From: Sphingosinicella soli
GTDB taxonomy: Bacteria; Pseudomonadota; Alphaproteobacteria; Sphingomonadales; Sphingomonadaceae
NCBI RefSeq assembly: GCF_014199685.1
Contig: NZ_JACHNZ010000002.1
Span: 1 to 64,000 of the forward strand
Length of the DNA: 64,000 bases
Direction: 5' to 3'
Shown: positions 10,071 through 18,591 of the stretch, one piece after another
How positions within the stretch are numbered: position 1 is the stretch's first letter
How the letters are laid out: each line of letters begins with the position of its first letter
Program-made: the position numbers and the translations under genes
Notes under the pieces: model-generated
The model's database searches: none
What the model was told of the DNA's origin: nothing
Seen by the model: the letters and a program-made list of their open reading frames with translations, nothing else

Positions 10071-12223
10071 TGCGCGCCTCCTGAGCCGGGTTCATTGCGT
10101 TGCAGCCACCCCGCGCCATAGCGCCCGACGGACAGACGCCAGCCCGGTTCGACGAGGAACGTGGTCGATTGCGAAATCACGACGGCGGGGCCGGTCACGA
10201 CCGCGCCCAGCGCCAGCTTTTCCAGTGTGTGGAATGCGGTCTCTATCGGGCCTTCCACCCCGACGAAGTGACAGGGGCGAACCGCCTCTGCTTCGGGCGC
10301 TCCATGCAGGCTGTCTTCTGGCGGCAGAATATCGGCAAACCGCAGCTTCGGCGTCGTGACATAGGAAGCCACGCGCACGGTATTGATACGGATTCCTGCC
10401 TCGGGCGACTGGCTGCCTTCGCCGTAGCGCTTGCCGTAATCCCGCCCGAACACGTCGATCAGCTCCAGCAGCTCGTCACTGTTGCCGATGCGGTTGCGCC
10501 CCACGACCACGGCGGTCTGCGCCAGCTGGTTGCCGTAGCGCATGTCGACTTCCAGCCGGTGCTCGATATCGGTTTCGGCAAAGCCCTGCCGCAGCAGGTC
10601 TGCCCGGCCCTTTGCCTCCAGCTCGGCGACAATCGCGTTGAAGCCCTCAAACCTGGAGAGAAGCGAGCGGGTCACGCTGTCGTAGATCTGAAGATACAGC
10701 GATTTCTCATGAATATGGAGCTGGTCCATATTGCCCGCCCCGACTGCCGAAAACACTGAGCTGAAGGGCGGCACCAGCACGCGCGTGATGCCGATGGCGC
10801 TCGCTATGCCGCATGCATGCAGCGCGCCGTTGCCGCCATAGGCCAGCATCGTGAACTGGCTCGGTTCATAGCCACGGGCGCGCAGCTCCTGCGCGATTCC
10901 GTTCGCCATGTCATTGTCGACCCGCTGCTTGACGAGTTTGGCGGCGGCAATCGTATCGGTGCCAAGCGCCTCGCCCAGAGTGCGGCGGATCACGCTGGCA
11001 GCGCGCTTTTCATTGAGAACGATACGGCCGCCGGCGTAATTGTCGGTGCGCAGATAGCCGAGCAAAAGGTCGGCATCCGTCACGCTCGCCTCGCGCCCGC
11101 CCTTGTCATAGCACGCGGGGCCAGGGTCCGATCCGGCGCTTTGCGGCCCGACCGCGACGGTCTGGCGCAGCCGGTCGAAGCGCGCGATCGAGCCTCCGCC
11201 CGCCCCCAGCGTGACGAGGTGGACCATCGGGATATTGACCATCCACCGCTCTATGACCGGGTTGTAATCGTAAAATTTGATCCCGCCCTCGACGACAAGA
11301 CCGATGTCGAAGCTGGTGCCGCCCATGTCGGTGCACACGATATTGCCGAGGTCGGTTTCCGCGGCGAGATGCTCCGAAGCGGCGATCCCCGCGACCGGCC
11401 CGCTGTGGATCGTTTGCAGCGCATCGGTCGAGTTGAGCTGGGCCATGCCGCCGGAATTGTGCACCACCTGCATCGGGCGCTGATGCCCGTTTTCGCGCAG
11501 GTTCAGTTCCAGGCTCGAAAGGCCGAGATACATCGCCTTGTGCAGGAATGCATCGAGGATGGCGGAAGATGTGCGGGCATATTCGCCCTTCCGGCCCACC
11601 ACCTTGTGCGCGAGGAGGATCGGCGCAGAGCCAAGCATGTGCTCGGGATATTCCTCGCGGATCACCTCCTCGACACGCAGCTCGTGTGCCGGATTGACCA
11701 CCGAATTGACGAGGCTCACGACAAAGGCCTGCGCGCCGCGATCGACAAGACGGTGCACCTGCGCGCGCAGATCGTCCTCGTCGAGTGCCATGATGATTTC
11801 GCCGTTCTGGGCCATGCGTTCGCGCACGCCGGTGATGAGGGGAATCGGCACGATCGGCTCCGGCCTCTCCGCCATCGGCAGATCCTTGCGCATCCTTTCC
11901 GAAAGGCCCTCGCCATAGCCGCGCCCACGGCTCAGCGGCACCGTGCTCTCGAAACCTGCGGTCGTTATCAGGCCGACCACCGGGCCACGCCGTTCGATCA
12001 GGGCATTGGTGCCGAGCGTGGTGGCGTAGCGCACGCTGTCCACATCGGCCATCACATCCTCCAGGCTCAGGCCGAGCTGGCCATAGGCTTGCGTCAGTGA
12101 AGCGTTGAATCCCAGCGCCAGATTCTGATGCGTGGTCAGGGCTTTCGCGGCCACATACTTATCATCCCACACCAGAAAGCAGTCGGTGAAGGTGCCGCCT
12201 ATATCCACGGAAACGCGCCGCAT
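10067..12223 (-). CDS. Ketone carboxylase HyuA-like subunit 2 (hydantoinase A/oxoprolinase family)
   Basis: A 718-residue HyuA-type protein, the length of the acetone carboxylase beta subunit (about 717). Both phosphate-binding glycine motifs are present: VDIGGTFTDCFL at residues 6-17 and TDMGGTSFDIGLV at about 298-310, with TLGAGGGSIARFD further on. HyuA-type subunits use ATP to activate a substrate, such as bicarbonate or the enol. The start lies 3 bp after the stop of the small subunit gene and the stop overlaps the HyuB start by 4 bp. Two different HyuA proteins in one operon favour an acetophenone carboxylase-like enzyme over acetone carboxylase, which has one. Confidence 0.9.
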   Translation of the reverse strand: MRRVSVDIGGTFTDCFLVWDDKYVAAKALTTHQNLALGFNASLTQAYGQLGLSLEDVMADVDSVRYATTLGTNALIERRGPVVGLITTAGFESTVPLSRGRGYGEGLSERMRKDLPMAERPEPIVPIPLITGVRERMAQNGEIIMALDEDDLRAQVHRLVDRGAQAFVVSLVNSVVNPAHELRVEEVIREEYPEHMLGSAPILLAHKVVGRKGEYARTSSAILDAFLHKAMYLGLSSLELNLRENGHQRPMQVVHNSGGMAQLNSTDALQTIHSGPVAGIAASEHLAAETDLGNIVCTDMGGTSFDIGLVVEGGIKFYDYNPVIERWMVNIPMVHLVTLGAGGGSIARFDRLRQTVAVGPQSAGSDPGPACYDKGGREASVTDADLLLGYLRTDNYAGGRIVLNEKRAASVIRRTLGEALGTDTIAAAKLVKQRVDNDMANGIAQELRARGYEPSQFTMLAYGGNGALHACGIASAIGITRVLVPPFSSVFSAVGAGNMDQLHIHEKSLYLQIYDSVTRSLLSRFEGFNAIVAELEAKGRADLLRQGFAETDIEHRLEVDMRYGNQLAQTAVVVGRNRIGNSDELLELIDVFGRDYGKRYGEGSQSPEAGIRINTVRVASYVTTPKLRFADILPPEDSLHGAPEAEAVRPCHFVGVEGPIETAFHTLEKLALGAVVTGPAVVISQSTTFLVEPGWRLSVGRYGAGWLQRNEPGSGGAQ

Positions 12224-12226
12224 CGC

Positions 12227-12637
12227 TCAGTGCCCTCCCTTGTGATGGTGATGGGCCGGGGTGACGAAATCCGGCCCCAGAACGGGCGCGGTCAACGCTT
12301 CGCGCGCTGCCCACTGCGCTTTCAGCGCGTCAATGTCGAACTCGATATCGTGCACAGGCGGATGGCCCGGCGGCAGATATTCGGCCTCGGCCATATGGCC
12401 GCACTGCGGGCAATAATATTCGACAATGCTCAGCCACTGCGGGTCCGGCGCGAAGGTGAATTCATAGCGCTCCGGGTCGATGATCGGCGCGTGGATCTCG
12501 CTTGGGTCGTGCGGGCGCAGCACCATGAACCGCTTGTAATTCTCGCGCGCGGAGCCAAGCACTGCGCTGCAGGCGCGGCATTCCCATTGTTCACTGTCCA
12601 GGTCTATGACCAGAGCATCGGTGACATAGATTTTCAT
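12227..12637 (-). CDS. Ketone carboxylase small (gamma-like) subunit, four-cysteine zinc site
   Basis: The 136-residue protein resembles acetone carboxylase gamma and the 15-kDa acetophenone carboxylase subunit. It carries two CxxC pairs, WECRAC (C20, C23) and YYCPQCGHMAEAEYLPPGHP (C76, C79), which could form a structural zinc site. It ends in a histidine-rich tail (AHHHHKGGH). It sits between the two HyuA genes, 6 bp after one stop and 3 bp before the next start. This is the best discriminator between a ketone carboxylase and a hydantoinase, since hydantoinase operons lack such a subunit. Confidence 0.85.
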   Translation of the reverse strand: MKIYVTDALVIDLDSEQWECRACSAVLGSARENYKRFMVLRPHDPSEIHAPIIDPERYEFTFAPDPQWLSIVEYYCPQCGHMAEAEYLPPGHPPVHDIEFDIDALKAQWAAREALTAPVLGPDFVTPAHHHHKGGH

Positions 12638-12643
12638 GATGCC

Positions 12644-14506
12644 TCAATCCTCGCGTTCGATCATCAGATCGGTGTTGCCGGTCATGGTGAAGCGCCAACC
12701 CGCGCGGACTTGACAGGTGAAGAACTGTTCCTCGACAAGGCATGGGCCAGGCGCGCTGTCGCCGGGCGTCATGTCCTCCACCCGGTAGAGCGGCATGCCG
12801 CCACGAGCGTCGCGGGTGCCCCATGCGGTCGCCGCGCGGATGGCCCCGTCGCTGATCGCGCCGAGCGAAGGTGAGGCCAAGGGCCGCACCACTTCCATTC
12901 CCAGCATGCCTTGGGCACTGTGCGGCACACTCTTGATCGGGCAGGCGCCGCCGTCCTTCAGCACCACGCTCCATTCAATGGTGCAATCGGCCAGATCGAA
13001 GCCCTCGCTATGCATCGCGCGTGCGGCGCGGCGCGTCAGGCTCTCCTGCGCCTGCCTGATCTGATCCGGCGCGAAGCCTGCCATTTCCATACGGTGCTCA
13101 TGGCGGATCGGACTGAAGCCGATGCCAAAGGCGCTGAACACAGCGGCGTAGCGGGGAACAAGCACCTTCGAAATGCCCGCCCGCTCTGCGATGCCGCAGG
13201 CACTCATTGGCCCTGCGCCGCCAAACGCCAGCAATGCGCCGGCGCCGCTTTCGCCGCCCAGCTTGCCGACCGCGTCAGCAATCGCGCTGTCATACGCCGC
13301 TTCCGCCCTGTCGAGCGCGTCCTCCAGCGATATACTCAGTGGTTCGGCAATATGCTCGCGCACCGCCCGCTCGGCCCGCTCGCGGTCCAGCGTCATGCGC
13401 CCGCCGAAATAACTCGCCGGGTCGATAATGCCGAGCAGCAGCATCACATCCGTAATCGTCGCCTGCGTTCCGCCGCGCGCGAAGCAGGCGGGGCCGGGCA
13501 GCGCGCCCATGCTTTCCGGGCCGACGGCGATCGCACCGTCGCGTACCGCGAATATCGAGCCGCCGCCCGCCGCTATGCTCCGCACATCGGCGACGGGAAA
13601 GGCGATCGGCGCGGTTTCTACATAGCCTTGCGCGTGTTCGGCCACGCGGCCTCTCTCGAACAGGGCGAGGTCGGTCGTCGTACCGCCGATGTCGATGGAA
13701 ACCACACGGTCCAGCCCGTAGTGCGCCGCCATGACGCCGCCGCCTTCCGCGCCGCCGCGCGGACCGGAGGAATAGGTATGCAGTGCGATCGTGCGCGCGA
13801 CGCGGGTTGATCCGCCGTCGTTGCGAAAAATCAGCAGTGGATTGCGAATGCGCTGCTGGCGCAGCCTGTCCTCCGCATGATGCAGAAATTGTTCCATGGA
13901 CGGATGCAGGAACGCATTGAGCAGACTGGACCAGCCACGGCGGTCGAAATCCGCCCCGGGCGCCAGCTCGGTTGAAAACAGCAACGGCACGGCGCCGAGC
14001 AGATGCCGCGGGAAGGCCCCGTAAAGCAGACGGCGCAGGCGCATCTCGCCATCGGGCGCATCAGCGCCGTCAAGACAGATCACCAGCCGGCTCGCCCCGT
14101 CCGCCACCAGAGCACGCACCGCCTGTATGATCGCATGATCATCGCGACGGTTCAGCGCGGCCATTCGCGTACCGACCAGCGTGTCATATAAATCCGGCGA
14201 AGCGGCGCGCAGGCCGATAGCGTCCACTTCCATCTGCACCAGCAGGCCCAGGCGCGGCCCCCTGCGCTGCGCGATGGCGTTGGTGCCTTGAGTCGTCGAA
14301 TAGCGCAGATGGTCGATTGACGAGACCAGCTTCAGCAGGTCGCCCTGCGCGTCGGTTTTTTCCGCAAGTGCAGCCAGCCCCGTCATCAGACATTCGGTCA
14401 GGTCGTGCGGCGTGGTCAGCGTCTTGGCGTGATAGATTTTCTCGCCATCGAAGGCGCAGATATCGGTCAGAGTCCCGCCGTTGTCGATATTGACCAGCAG
14501 GCCCAT
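12644..14506 (-). CDS. Ketone carboxylase HyuA-like subunit 1 (hydantoinase A/oxoprolinase family)
   Basis: First gene of the operon: a 620-residue (about 66-kDa) HyuA-type protein, close to the 70-kDa first subunit of acetophenone carboxylase. Glycine motifs are VNIDNGGTLTDICAF (residues 5-19) and SIDIGGTTTDLALF (about 270-283), plus IAAGGGSIFAV. It is shorter than, and clearly divergent from, the 718-residue HyuA two genes downstream. The two are therefore distinct alpha-type subunits and not a recent duplication. The ATG at 14506 lies 106 bp from the stop of the regulator gene; that gap carries GGGTAGG-type repeats. Confidence 0.9.
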   Translation of the reverse strand: MGLLVNIDNGGTLTDICAFDGEKIYHAKTLTTPHDLTECLMTGLAALAEKTDAQGDLLKLVSSIDHLRYSTTQGTNAIAQRRGPRLGLLVQMEVDAIGLRAASPDLYDTLVGTRMAALNRRDDHAIIQAVRALVADGASRLVICLDGADAPDGEMRLRRLLYGAFPRHLLGAVPLLFSTELAPGADFDRRGWSSLLNAFLHPSMEQFLHHAEDRLRQQRIRNPLLIFRNDGGSTRVARTIALHTYSSGPRGGAEGGGVMAAHYGLDRVVSIDIGGTTTDLALFERGRVAEHAQGYVETAPIAFPVADVRSIAAGGGSIFAVRDGAIAVGPESMGALPGPACFARGGTQATITDVMLLLGIIDPASYFGGRMTLDRERAERAVREHIAEPLSISLEDALDRAEAAYDSAIADAVGKLGGESGAGALLAFGGAGPMSACGIAERAGISKVLVPRYAAVFSAFGIGFSPIRHEHRMEMAGFAPDQIRQAQESLTRRAARAMHSEGFDLADCTIEWSVVLKDGGACPIKSVPHSAQGMLGMEVVRPLASPSLGAISDGAIRAATAWGTRDARGGMPLYRVEDMTPGDSAPGPCLVEEQFFTCQVRAGWRFTMTGNTDLMIERED

Positions 14507-14524
14507 GGCATCATCCTCCCCTCG

Positions 14525-14604
14525 GCGGGTTTCCTACCCGCAGTGTGTCGATGATGCTGTGCTTGGAATCGCTTCCGGTGCTTCTGCCCACCCGGACGGG
14601 TAGG
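14525..14604. promoter_or_regulatory. Operon control region with GGGTAGG-type inverted repeats
   Basis: The 106-bp gap between the operon start and the regulator stop holds a perfect 6-bp inverted repeat, GCGGGT-TTCCT-ACCCGC (14525-14541), and an imperfect one, CCCACCC-GGAC-GGGTAGG (14587-14604). Similar GGGT(A/G)GG words recur at 17256-17262 and 17310-17325. MalT-type regulators bind short G-rich directly or inversely repeated boxes, so these are candidate activator sites for the adjacent regulator. No convincing -35/-10 pair could be picked out. Confidence 0.4.
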
Positions 14605-14612
14605 GGTGGGGA

Positions 14613-17234
14613 TTATTGTTTGATCAGGCGGAAATGCCGTGCGGCCTGCACCGCCTGCATCCTGTTGCTGACGTTCAGCTTTGCGTAGATGTTGCGCAGG
14701 TGGAACTTGATCGTGTTTTCCGAAACGGCCAGCCGGTCGGACAGGTCGGTATTGCTGTGGCCCAGAGCCAGAAAGCGCAGCAGGTCCTGCTCGCGCGGGG
14801 TCAGCGTTTCGATCGGCTGGTCGGGCGCGCCGCCGCTTTCCTCAGGCGCGGGTTTCTTGATATCCACGAGCCTGCGAACCCAATCCGCTACCGGATCTTC
14901 GGCCCATTTGACATTCTGCGCCAGATTTTCGGCCGCCAGTTCGTTGAGCAGGCGCATCGCTGCCGGGCCTTCATCAAGAATAACCCGCATCATGCCGCCG
15001 CTCGCCGCGTGGCTTGCCGCTTCCATGATCGTGCGCCGGGCAAGCGGCTGATTGCCTTCCTTTTCGAGGCATATCGCAAGCAGTGTTTTGAGCCTGGCCA
15101 GCCGCCGGATGCGTCGCCGCACCCCTGCTATGCGGATTTCTCCCTGCAAGCCTGCCCGCGCTTCGGCATGGCGTCCGCTATGCACCAGCAGGCGCAGATA
15201 GGTGATCCGCTGCACCTCTGTCTCGCCGCTGGCGAAGATGAGCTGCCCTTCGGTGGAAAGGCGCGCCTCCGTGCCAACCGCGCGCATACGCCGCTCCGCC
15301 GCCTCAGTATCGCCCGCCAGCGTCGCCTCGCGCACCAGTTCCGCCCGCCCGCAGGCGACCAGCCGCTCAAGGCCATATTTGTGCCCTGCCGTTATCAGGC
15401 TCTCGTAAAGCTCATGTGCTTTGACCGCATCACCCTCCAGCGCGGCGATCCGCGCGAGCGCGACTGTGCTCAGGCATAGCGGATCGACGATGCACTGTTG
15501 CTGGATGAACGGGAGATATTTCTCGATGACCGTGCGCGCCTCCGCCAGCCGGTTCATCTCGTAGCGGGCATCGCCCAGATGGGCGGCGATGACGGCGCCC
15601 GCCCATGTCCCGCTTGGGGCTTCCTGCTCTACCCTCTGCAATGAGCGCGACAGCAGCGCGCAGCTTTCTTCGGCCAGCCCCTGCGACATTTTGGTGCTGG
15701 CCAATATCGATTCGGCGTAGCTGCCGCCGAAATAATTTTCGGCCTGTTCATGCAGCGGGCGCGCGCGCAGCATCAAATCGGCAGCCTCCGTGAACTGGCT
15801 TTGTGCCGTCAGCCAGAACGCATAGGCGTTCAAGGCAACGCCATGGAAAAACGGCCTGTCCGGCCCCAGCCATTTGGCGGCGTCGCGTGCGCGGGCGCCC
15901 ATATCTTCGACATGATCCTCGGCGGCGAGGATATAGCACCGCTGCACTTCCCGTTCGGCCTGAACCTCTGGCGGCACATCCGGCTCGTGCCGCTGTATCC
16001 AGTCGAGCAGATGATGCGCCCGCCCGAAATTGCGGCGAAAGCCATAGGCGATGATCGCATGTGAAACGAGCGAGGGGCGAGCGAGGAAAATTTCCGGCTC
16101 CAGCCGCTCGATCAGCGACAGCAGCAGACCCAGCCGCTCCTCGCTGACCAGCCGCCGGGCGATGGCGCTCAGCAGATCAGCGGCCTCCGCCTGGGCATCG
16201 GCGGCAAGATAATGATCGACAGCCGCTTCCGTCATGGCGTTGGCGGCAAACCAGTCGGCGATCAGGCGGTGGCGCTGCGCCAATTCTCCGGTCGAGACGT
16301 TGCCGCGATAACGCGCGCGCAGAAAATCACCGAACAATGGGTGGAACCTGTACCAGTGCCGGTCGCCATCCACCGGATCGAGAAAAAGCCCGGCCGCCCA
16401 TAGCGCATCGAGCGGCAGCTCCTCTTCGGCATCGACCATGATATGGGTGAGCAGGGACGCGCTGATACGGTCGGGCAGGCACGCATCGAGCAGCAGGCGC
16501 TGCACCTTTTCTGACTGGAGAGCGAAAACCTCCTGCGCAAGATATTCCACCATGTCCTTCGCCATCGCGCGGCCCAGCGCGTCGCTCGGCGGGCACCCCG
16601 GCGATTGCAGCGCCAGGCTGATGAACTGGAATGCCGCAGGCCACCCATCCAGGCGGCTGTGCAGCCTGCGCACTTCCTCCGCGCCCAGGCCGGGGCGCTC
16701 GGCGAAGAACAGGTGCGCTTCACCCAGATCGAAGCGCAGGTCAACGCTCCCCAGCACCACCGCCCGCCCGCTCAGCTTCAGGCGCGCCGCAGCCAGATCG
16801 GGCATGATCCGCGATGCAATGGCGATGCGAATGCCTGGCGGCAACGTCTCGATCAGCCGGGCGAGGAATGTATCCGTTTCCGCCCCGGCGAAATGATCAT
16901 ATTCATCGAGCAGGAACAGCGCCGGGCCTTTTATCGCACCCAGCAGCGCGGGCAGATCGCGAGTCGGCGGGGCAGTGTCCCCTTCCTGCAACAGGCGTTC
17001 ACAGGCTGCGGAAAACAGCTGCACGAGACGAGAGATATCCGCATCCTGCGACATCGGCGTGATCCACCCGACCTTGCCGCCCGCTTCCAGTTCCTGCTGA
17101 GCGAGTTGGCGCAGCAGGGTGGATTTCCCATATCCGGCCGGCGCATGGACCAGCACGAGCTGCGCCTGCGCTGCGCCGCTGATGCGCTCGAGCAGCTTTT
17201 CCCGTCGCAGATCCACTCTTGTCCTCTCCGACAC
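14613..17234 (-). CDS. MalT-like LuxR-family transcriptional regulator
   Basis: A large signal-transduction ATPase (873 residues from the GTG at 17234, preceded by GAGGA). It has a Walker A APAGYGKSTLL at about residues 31-41, a Walker B FLLDEYDHF at about 107-115, a long helical-repeat sensor region, and a C-terminal LuxR HTH (LTPREQDLLRFLALGHSN ... VSENTIKFHLRNIYAKL). The family is usually activated by ATP plus a small inducer, often a pathway metabolite. The open frame continues upstream to 17912, but that part is antisense to the thiolase gene and carries no domain, so the shorter start was chosen. It lies between the carboxylase operon (same strand) and the divergent thiolase gene, and is the obvious pathway regulator. 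Confidence 0.9.
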   Translation of the reverse strand: MSERTRVDLRREKLLERISGAAQAQLVLVHAPAGYGKSTLLRQLAQQELEAGGKVGWITPMSQDADISRLVQLFSAACERLLQEGDTAPPTRDLPALLGAIKGPALFLLDEYDHFAGAETDTFLARLIETLPPGIRIAIASRIMPDLAAARLKLSGRAVVLGSVDLRFDLGEAHLFFAERPGLGAEEVRRLHSRLDGWPAAFQFISLALQSPGCPPSDALGRAMAKDMVEYLAQEVFALQSEKVQRLLLDACLPDRISASLLTHIMVDAEEELPLDALWAAGLFLDPVDGDRHWYRFHPLFGDFLRARYRGNVSTGELAQRHRLIADWFAANAMTEAAVDHYLAADAQAEAADLLSAIARRLVSEERLGLLLSLIERLEPEIFLARPSLVSHAIIAYGFRRNFGRAHHLLDWIQRHEPDVPPEVQAEREVQRCYILAAEDHVEDMGARARDAAKWLGPDRPFFHGVALNAYAFWLTAQSQFTEAADLMLRARPLHEQAENYFGGSYAESILASTKMSQGLAEESCALLSRSLQRVEQEAPSGTWAGAVIAAHLGDARYEMNRLAEARTVIEKYLPFIQQQCIVDPLCLSTVALARIAALEGDAVKAHELYESLITAGHKYGLERLVACGRAELVREATLAGDTEAAERRMRAVGTEARLSTEGQLIFASGETEVQRITYLRLLVHSGRHAEARAGLQGEIRIAGVRRRIRRLARLKTLLAICLEKEGNQPLARRTIMEAASHAASGGMMRVILDEGPAAMRLLNELAAENLAQNVKWAEDPVADWVRRLVDIKKPAPEESGGAPDQPIETLTPREQDLLRFLALGHSNTDLSDRLAVSENTIKFHLRNIYAKLNVSNRMQAVQAARHFRLIKQ

Positions 17235-17255
17235 GCGGTTCCTCGACACCTGATT

Positions 17256-17326
17256 GGGTAGGGTTTGCCTCACGGTAAAGACATTTCCGCTTGTGCGCCC
17301 TTCTTTGCCCCACCCTTTCGGGTGGG
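17256..17326. promoter_or_regulatory. Divergent regulator/thiolase control region with GGGT(A/G)GG repeats
   Basis: The 138-bp gap between the regulator (minus) and thiolase (plus) starts contains GGGTAGG (17256-17262) and a 7-bp inverted repeat, CCCACCC-TTTC-GGGTGGG (17309-17326). The core of the latter is the reverse complement of the repeat at 5538-5553. The arrangement suggests that a single protein controls receptor, carboxylase operon and thiolase. Confidence 0.4.
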
Positions 17327-17372
17327 CACCCCTCCCCTCGCCTTCCTCATGAAGCCGGCAAGGGAGGCGTCC

Positions 17373-18569
17373 GTGACAAGAAGCAGCATCATCGTAGCGG
17401 GAACGGGCATGACGCCCTTTCGTTCGCCCGCCAATTCGCCGGACTATGTGAAACTGGCCGAGGCGGCCGTCAGTGAGGCGCTGAAGGAAGCCGGGCTGAG
17501 CTATGGTGACCTCGATCAGGCCTATGCCGGTTATGTCTATGGCGACAGCACTTCGGGACAGGCCGCCCTCTATCCGGCCGGATTGACGGCGATCCCGATA
17601 TTCAACGTCAACAACAATTGCGCGACCGGGTCTTCGGCGCTGTTTCTGGCGCGGCAGTCGATAGTGTCCGGAGCCGCCGAGTGTGTCCTCGCTCTCGGAT
17701 TTGAGCAGATGCGTCGGGGGGCTCTTCAATCTCAGTGGAATGATCGCACCGATCCGCTTGAAAAATTGCTGTCCGTAATCGACAGCCGCTTCGGTCCTTC
17801 CGATGCGCCCATGGCGCTGCGCCTGTTCGGAGGCGCAGCGCTTGATTATCAGGAACGCCATGGAACCCCGGATGATGTCTTTGCCGCGATCGTGTGCAAG
17901 GCCCGTCGCCATGCGGCCGGCAACCCGCTGGCTTTATTCCGGGAACCGCTCAGCATCGAAGAGGTTCTGGCGGCTCCACGTCTTTATGGTCCCCTTACGC
18001 GCTTGCAATGCTGTCCGCCCACCTGCGGAGCAGCGGCCGCGATCTTGTGTTCGCCGGATTTTGCGCGGCGGCACGGAATAGCGGACGATGTGAGAATCGC
18101 GGCTCAAGCCGTCACAACTGACGCTGCGGACAGCTTTGTGGGCGATGACCTCGGCGCGACCGTCGGAACGGGCATGACCAGGCGCGCGGCGCTTCAGGTT
18201 TATGAGTCGCGGGCGATAGGCCCCGAGGATGTGGACGTTGTCGAATTGCATGATTGCTTCACCAGCAACGAAGTGCTGAGCTACGAGGCGCTGGGGCTGG
18301 TGCCTGAAGGCGGAGCTGAACGTTTCATCCGCGATGGCGATAACAGCTATGGCGGCAAGGTGGTCGTCAATCCATCCGGCGGGCTTCTCGCCAAGGGGCA
18401 TCCACTGGGTGCAACCGGGCTCGCACAATGTCATGAACTTTTCGGCCAGTTGCGTGGTTCGGCGGGTGCCCGGCAGGTGGACGGTGCTCGTCTGGCGCTC
18501 GCACATAATATCGGCCTGGGCGGCGCCTGTGTCGTGACATTGTATGAAAGCATGGCTGGCCGCGTGTGA
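17373..18569 (+). CDS. SCP-x type thiolase (acetyl-CoA acyltransferase-like)
   Basis: Thiolase-fold enzyme of 398 residues. The nucleophilic cysteine is C83 in NNNCATGSSAL, with ELHDCF and GGLLAKGHPLGATGLAQ (catalytic histidine) and a C-terminal GLGGACVV. The lipid-transfer/SCP-x branch includes degradative thiolases acting on bulky beta-ketoacyl-CoAs. The start chosen is the GTG at 17373, 5 nt after AAGGGAGG; an ATG at 17349 in frame is less well placed. It is transcribed divergently from the regulator. In the proposed pathway it cleaves the beta-ketoacyl-CoA formed by carboxylase and ligase, releasing acetyl-CoA and a shortened acyl- or aroyl-CoA. Confidence 0.88.
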   Translation: MTRSSIIVAGTGMTPFRSPANSPDYVKLAEAAVSEALKEAGLSYGDLDQAYAGYVYGDSTSGQAALYPAGLTAIPIFNVNNNCATGSSALFLARQSIVSGAAECVLALGFEQMRRGALQSQWNDRTDPLEKLLSVIDSRFGPSDAPMALRLFGGAALDYQERHGTPDDVFAAIVCKARRHAAGNPLALFREPLSIEEVLAAPRLYGPLTRLQCCPPTCGAAAAILCSPDFARRHGIADDVRIAAQAVTTDAADSFVGDDLGATVGTGMTRRAALQVYESRAIGPEDVDVVELHDCFTSNEVLSYEALGLVPEGGAERFIRDGDNSYGGKVVVNPSGGLLAKGHPLGATGLAQCHELFGQLRGSAGARQVDGARLALAHNIGLGGACVVTLYESMAGRV

Positions 18570-18591
18570 AGTCCATCCAAAGGGAGGGAAT

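Noticed and set aside
12223-12644. Interpretation of the HyuA/HyuB genes as hydantoinase or 5-oxoprolinase
   Set aside because: The small four-cysteine subunit, two unlike HyuA proteins and linked CoA ligase and thiolase fit a ketone carboxylase better; kept only as the main alternative.
17235-17912. N-terminal extension of the LuxR-type regulator
   Set aside because: The frame is open, but the extension is antisense to the thiolase gene and lacks any domain; a GTG with a good ribosome-binding site lies just before the ATPase domain.
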